Origin: Luidia sarsii
Lineage: Eukaryota; Echinodermata; Asteroidea; Paxillosida; Luidiidae
DNA length: 64,000 nt
Reading direction: 5' to 3'
Assembly: GCA_949987565.1 (NCBI GenBank)
Contig: OX465105.1
Location: 2,399,501 to 2,463,500, forward strand
The position numbers and the translations under genes are program-made. Below are positions 14,601 through 23,800 of this stretch, piece by piece; position 1 is the first letter of the stretch, and the number at the start of each line of letters is the position of its first letter. The notes under the pieces are model-generated. The model saw nothing but the letters and a program-made list of their open reading frames with translations. It had not been told where the DNA came from and made no database searches.

Positions 14601-17600
14601 CTGACTAAAATTACCAAATTGCAAATCTCAAAATTTAGTGGGCCTGACGTTTCGATCCTAGCAGGACCTTTCTCAAAGGCCTTTCGATTCTAGCAGGACC
14701 TTTCTCAAAGGCCTTTCGATTCTAGCAGGACCTTTCTCAAAGGCCTTTCGATTCTAGCAGGACCTTTCTCAAAGGCCTTTGAGAAAGGTCCTGCTAGGAT
14801 CGAAACGTCAGGCCCACTAAATTTTGAGACTGGAAAAGAGTTAAATTAGAATATTCACGGTAGGATCAATAAAGTCACTAACATTATAGTCACTAACAAT
14901 ATAGTCACTATAGTCACTATTAAACAATATAGTCACTATTCACTAACAATATGGTCACTAACAATATAGTCACTATTAAACAATATAGTCACTATTAAAC
15001 AATATGACTCTGCCTTTGAGAAAGGTCCTGCTAGGATAGAAACGTCAGGCCCACTAAATTTTAGAGAAACAATATAGTCGCTAACAATATGGTCACTAAC
15101 AATGTAGTCACTAACAATATGGTCACTTACAATGTAGTCATTTTCAGTGAGCAGTTTGGAACAGTTTTTATGTTAACAATATAGTCACTAACCCACACAT
15201 CGGTCGGTCTGTCAGTTCTTGGTCAGATAGTCTGTCAGTCAATCAGTTAGTTAGTTGGTCTGTATCAGGTTGCCAGTGGGTCAATGTGTCATTTCATTGG
15301 GCCAGACTTAATCATCACAGTTACCATCTCGGATGAGACGTTAGTGGCCGAGAAAATTTCTTTATATGAGGGTCATTATTTTTTTATTAAATGTCTTACC
15401 TCCTCATCCTTAAAGATGTCCTCGTATTTTGGAATAGTTTCTTCAGGGGCCATCAGCAGTTTCACCTACAGGACAATTTACAAGCAGATGCTTTGAACAA
15501 AGCTGAATGAAGAGCACTAAGGATTGACAAAACTCTGAGAACCAATCATCAGCGTGAATGCAGAAAAGTTCAACGACATGACAACAAACTGACGGATGGA
15601 AGTAAGCAATATTTGGGGGAGGGGAGCCAGTAATGGCTTTTGCATGCCGATGAGTTTACTGGACATTGAAACAGCGCCCTCTGGACGGCAGTCTGACAAA
15701 CTGAAAGGACTTCAAGGCCGCTTTGGAAAAGAAGGCTTAGGCTTGGGCTCAGGCTTCCTCTGTGGTTCATTTCCGAATCTGAAAGTTTGTTGGCTTGATA
15801 GGTACAGAGTAATCAACAAGAAACTAAGGCCAAACGCTTGTCTTTAGATGCCTGTCATATTATAACAAGATAAATATGACCGAAGCCCAAAGCCTAAACC
15901 TTCATTTCGAAAATGGCCTATGTAATAAGCTAGAAACCCTCAGTTTTTGGTTTCATACGGAACATATTAAAGAGTAAACATTTAACCGAGAGTAAATGTT
16001 CAGTAGGTGTTGAGAGGCCTTTTCCTTTTTGGGTTGGGCCAACCTATTATAAGTAGCCCAGGACAATAGCAGATGTCATTTCACCATTGACAACTGACCT
16101 GGGTGTCATTGTAGACATTGACGAGATCCATGGGACGATGGCTATCACAGACAAAGAATGTCACATTCTCCTCCGGCTGTAGAGTCTCCAGAATATCCAT
16201 GGTAACCCCGCAGTTAATCATGACCACAAACTCCAGCTTACATGATGGAACAGTAGACCAAAGGGAATGGTATCATTAGACAATGGTATCATTAGACACT
16301 GGTATCATTAGACAATGGTATCATAAGACAATGGTATCATTAGACAATGGTATCAACAGACAATGGTATCATTAGGCAATGGTATCATTAGACAATGGTA
16401 TCAACAGACAATGGTATCATTAGGCAATGGTATCATTAGACAATGGTATCATTAGACAATGGTATCATTAGACAATGGTATCATTAGACAATGGTATCAT
16501 TAGACACTGGTATCATTAGACAATGGTATCATTAGACAATGGTATCAATAGACAATGGTATCATTAGACAATGGTATCATTAGACAATGGTATCATTAGA
16601 CAATGGTATCATTAGACAATGGTATCATTAGACAATGGTATCATTAGGCAATGGTATATCATTAGACAATGGTATCATTAGGCAATGGTATCATTAGACA
16701 ATGGTATCATTAGACAATGGTATCAATAGACAATGGTATTATTAGACAATGGTATCATTAGACAATGGTATCATTAGACAATGGTATCATTAGACAATGG
16801 TATCATTAGACAATGGTATCATTAGACAATGGTATCATTAGACAATGGTATCATTAGACAATGGTATCATTAGACAATGGTATCATTAGACAATGGTATC
16901 ATTAGACAATGGTATCATTAGACAATGGTATCATTAGACAATGGTATCACTAGACAATGGTATCATTAGACAATGGTATCATTAGACAATGGTATCATTA
17001 GACAATGGTATCATTAGACAATGGTATCATTAGACAATGGTATCATTAGACAATGGTATCATTAGACAATGGTATCATTAGACAATGGTATCATTAGGCA
17101 ATGGTATCATTAGACAATGGTATCATTAGACAATGGTATCATTAGATAATGGTATCATTAGACAATGGTATCATTAGACAATGGTATCATTAGACAATGG
17201 TATCATTAGACAATGGTATATCATTAGACAATGGTATCATTAGACAATGGTATCATTAGACAATGGTATCATTAGACAATGGTATCATTAGACAATGGTA
17301 TCATTAGGCAATGGTATCATTAGACAATGGTATCATTAGACAATGGTATCATTAGACAATGGTATCATTAGACAATGGTATCATTAGACAATGGTATCAT
17401 TAGGCAATGGTATATTAATAGACAATGGTATCATTAGACAATGGTATCATTAGACAATGGTATCATTAGACAATGGTATCATTAGACAATGGTATCATTA
17501 GACAATGGTATCATTAGACAATGGTATCATTAGACAATGGTATCATTAGACAATGGTATCATTAGACAATGGTATCATTAGACAATGGTATCATTAGACA

Positions 17601-20472
17601 ATGGTATCATTAGACAATGGTATCATTAGACAATGGTATCATTAGACAATGGTATCATTAGACAATGGTATCATTAGACAATGGTATCATTAGACAATGG
17701 TATCATTAGACAATGGTATCATTAGACAATGGTATCATTAGACAATGGTATCATTAGACAATGGTATCATTAGGCAATGATATCATTAGACAATGGTATC
17801 ATTAGACAATGGTATCATTAGACAATGGTATATCATTAGGCAATGGTATATCATTAGACAATGCCATTCTGCACGGACTAGAGTTCCTTGCAGAAACTTC
17901 CTCCATTCCTTCTACATCTGAAAATGTACTGAGGCTACTCAGCTCTGCTGTTCATAATGATCTCTCTATGGAAATAGCCAAGACAGTCTGACTGAACTTG
18001 GATTCCAAGCCATGCTTCTGGTTGAAGGTACCGGCACTTCACCATCTCAGCTATCCAGCCCTTGGGTAGGGGACAAATAGTCGGATATCTTTGATGGGGT
18101 GGGGCACTTGTCAGAAGAAAGTTCTGCCATATTATGATCACACTCTTTTTTCAATCTGATGCAACAATATAGATTGTCATACAAAGTAGAAGTAGCTTCT
18201 ATTGTAATTTTTCCTTTTGCCTCCAGATTACAAACTCAAACAAAATAGCCTGTTGTTTGCTAGTAACGTCTGGGTATTCCAGCTAAATGGGTTACCATGG
18301 TATTGCATTCTACTGTGCAATACACAATGTGCTCTCAGCTTTGGCAGTTGTCGTTAGGGCAACGTCTAGTCTCACCTGCTCAGCATGCTCTGCAAAGGCT
18401 CGTTCCCAGTCCATCTTGCCAGCGACAGGCACCAGCGAGTACTGGATGCTGTCGCAGCGGAACAATGCCTGCAGGATCTTGCAGGCGCATATCGCATCCA
18501 GGTCAAAGGACACCAGGACAAGAACACGCTACAATAGTACAAGAGGTGCAGAGAGGGAGAGAGATAGAGAGGGCAATGAGAATGGTTAACTGACTTGAAG
18601 GTTTGCATGGTGGATATACTACTTACCAGTAGACTACTACTAGTAGTACTACTAGTAGTAGTACTACCGTAGTAGTACTAGTACTGCCAGTGGAAGGTTT
18701 GTGGTGACACCATGTATCTCTTCTCTTTCAAGAAGTGTGGCTCTGAAATGAACCGGCTCTTTTCAGACTTCCAGAACTGTGGGGTTCTACGTCGTCCGCT
18801 GCTCTCCCGCCAAATGGACAGTTGCACACAGGTGCGTGGTATGTAAACCACATTTGCTAGAAATCTTGGGCCGAATGAAGCAGTATTTTATGAGTTATGC
18901 TGAACCTGCTGATCCCAATGCCACAGCACTTGTGAACGTTACACAGAAGCCTATGGGAAAAAACATAGTTATCTGTGGGGTTCCGGTCGGGAGAGCAGTG
19001 GACGGCGTAGAACCCCACAGTTCTAGGGGTAGTGCATGCATGCGTTGAGTCCCACTCCCAATGACTGTTTCCTGAACAGCGCAAAGCAACATCATGACAT
19101 CACACTGACACAGCTGTACTTGTACTGCAGGCCTTGAATTGAACGACGGCCACGACGGCCAGTGCCGTCGTTGCCCTCTTTACTGGCCGAGGTGCCCCGC
19201 AAAAATCCCCGTCTTCACGGCCACTTTGGCCGTGCCCTATTTTTACCTTGGCCGTCGTGCCCTTTTTTTGCATTGGTAAGCATATTTACAGTTGTTTTTA
19301 GACTACATGTATTTTATTTGGATTATCGGGGAGCGATGTCAACTCGATAAGACAGAGAAGTCAAAATAATGCGCGATCGTGTCGACAACAGCCGCATTAA
19401 TGTGTAACCATGCATCGGAAATAAATAGTCGGCACCCTCAACACAAGAACGTGTGACCAACATAGAAGACGTCTAGTTTTCTGACTTTGGAGATTTGGTG
19501 CGCCAAAAGAGGGCGCCCTTTATCTCTTCATTTGCCAGAATGTGGAGGTTTATCCTCAATGCAAATGTACACGCGCCGTTCCAAGAGGTCTGGCCGCTGG
19601 CCGCGTTGGACAGTGACCGCAATATTGTAACTTGCAATGTCGATGGGGACTTTGAAAGGTGACAAAAGACCCTTTTATAGAGGTGGCCGAATAAGCAGGT
19701 TTCACTGTATGCATAGTACATGTATATAGCAGGGCATGCAAAAATGATAACTTTGTACAATTTATTTCCATTTGGCCTCTGTGCCCTTTCCCAATTTTGT
19801 TTTTTGGCCTTGGTGCCCTACCCACTGGCCTTGGTGCCCCCGAAAATTTTGCATCATTCAAGGCCAAAGTGGCCTTGCCCTAAAAATTACCAAATTCAAG
19901 GCCTGGTACTGTAGTCCGAATTTTCGGGACTCTTGCTGAATTCTGTAGTGCCCACTGCCCAAACAAACAATCCTCGCACCGTACCGTTGTGCGAACTGCG
20001 CTTGATCCAACACAAAAGCCAGGCATGAGTCCCAATAATTTGATCTACGACTACAGCGATATGATGACGTCATCAGTCATGACGTTGCTTTGCGCTGTGG
20101 GACAGTTTCACCATGGAGGAATTATTCCTCCATGGTTTCACTGACACTGGTGTGTTCAGGGTAAATCTGGGGATTTAGGTTGGAGATAGTCGAATAATAG
20201 TTTAAGCCTTTCGCATACTGATCGCCTAGGGCCCTACAGTACAAGCTACAGTCACCGACCCTCAACATTTCAAATTTCGATTAAAAAAGGTGACTTGTCG
20301 GGTCCAAGTTACTCGGACTAAATTATAATTTTTGTATACAACTTGACAAGATAATACGGACTTTACGGTACATATTTATCACGCAAATAAGGGAATATAT
20401 TCCAATTATTGACGGTTTTACCTTGTGTAGAACCTTCTCATAGAAATCCTTCCGGATATCGGTGACGAACAT
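2619..20472 (-). CDS. CDC45: CDC45, replication initiation factor of the CMG helicase (18 coding exons)
   Basis: CDC45 joins MCM2-7 and GINS to form the CMG replicative helicase in the nucleus. Coding exons in transcript order: 20472-20422, 18528-18376, 16236-16099, 15465-15400, 14561-14487, 13509-13402, 12252-12191, 11629-11579, 11205-11086, 10198-10127, 8965-8807, 8092-8038, 5166-5116, 4986-4931, 4409-4187, 3349-3228, 2884-2808, 2683-2619. All junctions keep phase and have GT/AG. Total 1,704 nt, 567 aa, against 566 in human. The start [14 protein letters not shown] matches the family N terminus, so a longer upstream open frame is rejected. Family landmarks: [19 protein letters not shown] (aa 24-42), [15 protein letters not shown] (RecJ/DHH-like fold, second exon pair), an acidic loop [16 protein letters not shown] followed by a basic helix, [29 protein letters not shown]-like and [19 protein letters not shown] (DHHA1-like half), and the tail [14 protein letters not shown]. 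It is divergent from UFD1 and shares its promoter. Nearly every large intron carries a minisatellite. Confidence 0.96.
3826..4184. repeat. 62-bp tandem repeat, about 6 copies, in CDC45 intron 15
   Basis: The unit gactaggtaatgtgtaagt... with cagtggtctcgggcaatgtc repeats every 62 bp, nearly identical between copies. The last unit abuts the 5' splice site of CDC45 exon 15 (exon edge at 4187). The array therefore begins within a few bases of the donor on the transcript, but it does not copy exon sequence. Confidence 0.9.
4496..4862. mobile_element. TTAA-flanked MITE, divergent copy
   Basis: Begins TTAAAGGCCCTATACAACAT and ends with the inverted counterpart (atgttgtattgggccTTTAA). It shares the TIR and overall design with the copies at 21937-22319 and 38338-38722 but is clearly more diverged. 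It lies in CDC45 intron 14. No ORF of note. Confidence 0.7.
5135..7864. repeat. 70-bp tandem array (about 39 copies) that repeats a CDC45 splice acceptor
   Basis: The period is exactly 70 bp (attgttcact recurs at 5201, 5271, ...). On the CDC45 transcript strand each unit reads: a CTAAT-like branch-point region, a U-rich tract ending CTCACTAG, then the first 32 nt of exon 13 (TTTTGTGCCTTTGACATTGC...). The copy at 5135-5204 contains the true exon start at 5166. The other copies lie upstream in intron 12, which spans 5167-8037. Units differ at a few positions (ggc/ggt, aaggc/aatgc, agaagc/agagac/agaggc). The exon 13 donor at 5115 is not copied. Confidence 0.95.
8213..8335. mobile_element. Half copy of foldback family A
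   Basis: Contains ggtttgcggtgacaccatgt, then a ctgaaaagaacc block and a gtaactcgacatttcgg block, as in the full copy at 14119-14425. Only one arm is present. Located in CDC45 intron 11. Confidence 0.6.
8385..8500. repeat. Imperfect duplicated hairpin segment
   Basis: The segment ggcgggaaagataatcctct-ggtgaggattatcct occurs twice (about 8389 and 8450). Each copy holds a self-complementary gataatcctc/gaggattatc stem. It is followed by G-rich low-complexity sequence to about 8800, close to the CDC45 exon 11 donor. Confidence 0.6.
8985..9640. repeat. 131-bp tandem repeat, about 5 copies, in CDC45 intron 10
   Basis: The block aagcacatcaataaacgcat through aagaggacatggctggttct recurs every 131 bp. 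The outer copies are slightly diverged: a short insertion in the first and a one-base loss in the last. The three identical 61-codon frames seen here are repeat artefacts. The first copy starts about 25 bp from the exon 11 acceptor (8965). Confidence 0.9.
10383..10928. repeat. 20-bp tandem repeat, about 27 copies, in CDC45 intron 9
   Basis: The unit is caacatgctccctcaaattc, with t/c variation at the last base and a/t/g variation in the middle. Three overlapping long open frames arise because the period avoids stops; none resembles a protein. A separate two-copy repeat (ccttaaattcctaaaatgtc) follows to about 11010. Confidence 0.93.
12660..12990. repeat. Tandem repeat of about 34-51 bp in CDC45 intron 6
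   Basis: Units are built from cctcaatccttcacaatcct and ccagtgtaaatttaacaacc, with an optional extra ccacaatcct block. Copy length varies because the sub-block is present once or twice. Confidence 0.85.
13050..13360. repeat. Diverged element rich in ctagcc/ggctag motifs
   Basis: Blocks such as actagcccaccgggctagta and tttactagcccgcagctgtt occur near both ends, partly as inverted copies. This suggests a decayed foldback element in CDC45 intron 5/6 territory. Boundaries are not clear. Confidence 0.35.
13672..13858. repeat. Interspersed repeat, copy 1 of 2 in the window
   Basis: Begins gcacctcccgcacaggacac and runs to a gtggttagttgtggtttcaa block. The same block order and orientation are found at 32665-32845 in receptor intron 1. 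The sequence is rich in ccaca/tgtgg, giving weak internal hairpins. The small open frames inside are shared shadows. Confidence 0.7.
14119..14425. mobile_element. Foldback element, full copy of family A
   Basis: The left arm starts near ggtttgcggagacaccatgt. The right arm is its inverse, ending acatggtgtctccgcaaacc. Between them lie inverted ctgaaaagaacc/ggttcttttc and cgacgtttcgaacagtgtac blocks and a short unique spacer. There is no transposase. Partial copies occur at 8213, 18693, 24740, 28330, 30640, 47322 and 50605. It lies in CDC45 intron 5, close to exon 5. Confidence 0.75.
14600..14835. mobile_element. Foldback family B copy with internal tandem hairpin units
   Basis: Contains gtgggcctgacgtttcgatc, then repeated cctttcgattctagcaggac and ctttctcaaaggc units, then the full inverse (gatcgaaacgtcaggcccac). 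Outer sequence gcaaactgcttactgactaa matches other family copies. It lies beside CDC45 exon 5. Confidence 0.75.
14865..15190. repeat. Short-period repeat (tagtcactaacaata) with an embedded family B fragment
   Basis: About a dozen imperfect copies of a 12-15 bp motif fill CDC45 intron 4. A 50-bp family B fragment (ctttgagaaaggtcctgcta...) interrupts it at about 15012-15062. Confidence 0.75.
16263..17865. repeat. 18-bp tandem array, about 89 copies, in CDC45 intron 2
   Basis: The unit is atggtatcattagacaat, highly uniform, with occasional gg/ac or ta insertions. It starts 26 bp from the exon 3 acceptor at 16236, so it occupies the polypyrimidine and branch-point region on the CDC45 transcript strand. 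Simple-satellite behaviour and length polymorphism are expected. Confidence 0.95.
18617..18682. repeat. TAC/TAG trinucleotide palindrome
   Basis: About 60 bp of alternating tac and tag triplets (ctactactagtagtactact). It is strongly self-complementary and able to form a long hairpin in CDC45 intron 1. Confidence 0.8.
18692..19024. mobile_element. Foldback element with 35-bp inverted arms, beside a family A arm
   Basis: Left arm 18773-18809 (agaactgtggggttctacg...) and right arm about 18987-19024 (cgtagaaccccacagttct) are inverted copies with few mismatches, around a spacer of about 180 bp. A solo family A arm (18692-18768, ggtttgtggtgacaccatgt) lies directly to its left. No target duplication was seen. 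Overlapping ORFs of 60-89 codons are not recognised. CDC45 intron 1. Confidence 0.65.
19122..19912. mobile_element. Putative element bounded by inverted aggccttgaatt motifs
   Basis: The left edge reads gtactgcaggccttgaattg. The right edge carries the inverse, aaattcaaggcctggtactg. Both ends are rich in ggcc-type motifs (ggccgtcgtgccc; ggccttggtgccc), and the middle is unrelated. It could be one element or two facing fragments. No long ORF. CDC45 intron 1. Confidence 0.4.
20113..20137. repeat. 25-bp palindrome
   Basis: ccatggaggaat-tattcctccatgg is a near-perfect inverted repeat in CDC45 intron 1, about 300 bp downstream of its start codon. No function is evident. Confidence 0.5.
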
Positions 20473-20828
20473 AGTTGCAACGTTCTGTTTACTTTCAATT
20501 TGGAAGACGGAATCAACGGGAAAAATGTCAGCACAACACTGTGTCGCACAATTCCTGTCTTTAATTTTCCCGCGAAGTACTTTAGTCTGGTGGACGGCGC
20601 GGCTCAAGTGTGACAGCTGTATGGAAATGAGTCAAGCATCGGCCTCGCGCATTGCTGTGGTACAGAAACAGCGGAGGTCACGGGGTCACTGTTGTTGAAG
20701 TCAAAGGGTAAAGTTCAAAAGGTTCCAGCAAGTCATCGTCACTCGTTGGCGATCGTTTTCGTAATTATTCCGGTCGTCAAATGTCTCAATTTGCTTAATT
20801 TGTGGCAACATTACGAAGACAAATCAAC
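20473..20828. promoter_or_regulatory. Bidirectional CDC45/UFD1 promoter with E2F-type site
   Basis: Only 356 bp separate the CDC45 start codon (20472, minus) from the UFD1 start codon (20829, plus), so both promoters and 5' untranslated regions must lie here. TTTTCCCGCGAA at 20565-20576 is a strong match to the E2F/DP consensus (TTTSSCGC); CDC45 is a well-known E2F target in animals. CpG-containing stretches (ggacggcgcggctc, ggcctcgcgcattg) suit a TATA-less promoter. A TTCAAA near 20713 could be a CHR-like element, which is weaker evidence. Confidence 0.75.
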
Positions 20829-23800
20829 ATGGTATGTACGAAGGCCCTGAGCATCCACTGATTTCGTTATTTTATGATGAAATGTCCGGTAAAAGTCGCA
20901 AGCTGGGTGGTTTGGTCTCTGTCGTGGTTGAGTGTGTGATTGTAAACAATTGGTCCAAACTGTGTCGGAGTTATGGCTTACAAAATCTGAATTGACTGAA
21001 TTGTGCCACAACGGGCTTGAGTACAAATGGTAGGGTTGATAGCTTAGGGTGGTACAGTGATCTGAGGGTAGGTTAAACCAGCGGACGTCTCGGGTTCAAG
21101 TTACATTCCAATCAAATTATTTTCATAAAATAAATTGTGTAAGTTGTAACTTTAAATTGTACTACTCCGACTCCGAGTAACTTGGACCTTACACAGTTAC
21201 AATCGCCCTTTTTTTAATTTTGAATGATAAAACTAACACTACAGATTTTATTATTAAGTATTAAACTTACAGCATTTATTTTAATTCATTAATTAACCCA
21301 GTGTTTCTTTTTAATTTTATTTTGTCAATCCAAGTTCTATTGCTGTACGCAGTGGCTGTTGTTACGGCAGTCGTCCGTGTGGTTCCCTGACTTCATAGTA
21401 TTTGTCAGGAATGTTTAGCTCTTGGAACCAGACTATCAGCTAATAGACTGGTTCAACCAGCCTGCAATGCTGACGAAATACAATCAAGTCAGGGAACCAC
21501 ACGGACGACTGCCGTAACAACAGCCACTGCGATTGCTGTATCCATAAAAATGTTCTCTATTTACTAATTAAATTTAGTATTTATTTGAGTGTTGTCACTA
21601 TGTCAATTTTCTTAAACTTAGTCATAAAGTTTAAACAAGCGAAGAACCATTATCTTGGATGAAAGAAAGAGATTTGATGATTGATAGTTATTTGATGAGA
21701 TGGCTGGGGCGGTTTTTCTCTTCGTTTCAGTTTGGATTCCAGATGTTTGGCCAAGTGCCGCAGGTCTTCAAGACCCAGTACCGATGCTACTCAGTGTCTA
21801 TGCTGACCGGCACCTACAGGCAGGATGTGGAACGAGGCGGGAAAAGTAAGACAGATCACGATGAAGGCCTTCTCAGATTGCAGTCTGAAAAGGAGCCCGT
21901 AGTGACCCTTGAAATATGCCAACTATTACTTAAACTTTAAAGCCCCTGCACAACAATTGGTCGAGGTCAAAGAATAGCATCCATACGTTGTCTGATCTAA
22001 CATATGCATGAAATAGCACACCTGTGAAAATTTCAGCTCAATCCGCCAACCGAGTCTCGAGACAATCGTGAAAACCGCTTCATTTGTTTCGCGAAAATGC
22101 AGCATTCAACGCCGTACTGTTCCGAAAAATAGTTTAGATCTCGGTGAGACGTAAACTATTTCTTTTACTCTTTTCTCCCAAAATACAACATTTTAGGCAG
22201 AAATATTTCAGTGCGAGGTTTCTACTATAACCATCTTCAAACTGTATAACTATAAGTTTCATGTAAATCTGTGAATATTTCTGTTTTTCGATCTTACCAA
22301 TGTTGTGTAGGGGCTTTAAGAGAATCTTCTTCAACTGACTTAAAAATGACAACAGTTTTCTGAAAAGTTTTCTACATTAACACCTAAATTTAACACCTGA
22401 ATTTCCATTGTATAATGCTCACGGTACAACTGAAGCACTGTATCAAGTGCACAAATTCTCAAGGGAAAATGCCATCAAGTGTGGGACTAAGACAGATTCA
22501 TGGGAATATTTAACATACTGTATCTTAACAAAAATGCTTGGTAAAACATGATTGTCTGATTGATTGTAAATTTGTAATTGTCTTACTTTGATTTCTCCTT
22601 TCCAGTTATAATGCCACCATCGGCTCTGGATGTACTAAGTAAGTATTCTATAATATCTGTCTGAACTGAATGCCAAATCATAAATTTTCTATGATTTTTA
22701 ATTCAATGATTTTGTCTTAAAATTTAGTGGACCTGACGTTTCGATCCTAGCAGGACCTTTCTCAAAGGCCTTTGACGTTTCAATCCTAGCAGGACCTTTC
22801 TCAAAGGCCTTTGAGAAAGGTCCTGCTAGGATCGAAACGTCAGGCCCACTAAATTTTGAGATTTACATTTTGGTAATTTTAGTCAGTAAGCAGTTTGCAA
22901 CATTTTTGTATATCAATGATTTTGTGTCGATGTTAATCAGTGAAGGGATGGCCTTCAAGTACCGCTTGTGTAGGGTTAAACCCTCATTGGACATAAATTG
23001 GCACATGCTTGGACTGAGCCTAGTTGGACCTTTCTGAAAGACAGAAGAGAACTTCATCTGCCTTTGAGATAAGTCCTGCTTGGATTGGAGCATCAGGCCC
23101 TCAAATTCTTAAAATGTAATAAAAACAAGATTCATTGATAAGATCTAATGCCAAGCTCTTTCATTCTGATCATTGTCAGCTCGGCAGAACATCGTCTACC
23201 CCATGCTGTTCAAACTCACTAACAAGAAGATGGATCGTGGCACACATTGTGGAGTGCTGGAGTTCGTAGCCGATGAAGGGAAAGTGTATTTACCCTACTG
23301 GGTAAGACACAGTTTAGAGTACAGACCCAGTATAAAGCCATTATGGCTTCTCTGACCTGGGTGCAGCCAGCATGTAAGGTATCACACGCCTCTAGATGTC
23401 TCTAGATGTCTCTAGATCCCTCTAGATGTCTGTAGATGTATGTAGATCTCTCTAGATGTCTGTAGATGTCTCTAGATGTCTCTAGATGTCTCTAGATCTC
23501 TATAGATCTCTCTAGATTTCTCTAGATCTCTCTAGATCTCTCTAGAACTCTCTAGATGTCTCTAGATCTCTCTAGATGTCTCTAGATCTCTCTAGATGTC
23601 TCTAGATGTCTCTAGATCCCTCTAGATGTCTGTAGATCTCTCTAGATCTCTCTAGATGTCTCTAGATGTCTGTAGATGTCTCTAGATCTCTCTAGATGTC
23701 TCTAGATGTCTCTAGATCCCTCTAGATGTCTGTAGATCTCTCTAGATCTCTCTAGATGTCTCTAGATCTCTCTAGATGTCTGTAGATGTCTGTAGATGTC

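Noticed and set aside
18779..19095. Overlapping frames of 66-89 codons on both strands
   Set aside because: They lie inside a foldback element; symmetry of the arms explains the paired frames.
20323..20607. Longer N terminus for CDC45 starting at 20607
   Set aside because: The family begins MFVxDxRKxFY. The extension lies in the promoter and overlaps the E2F site, and the frame past 20422 is intron.
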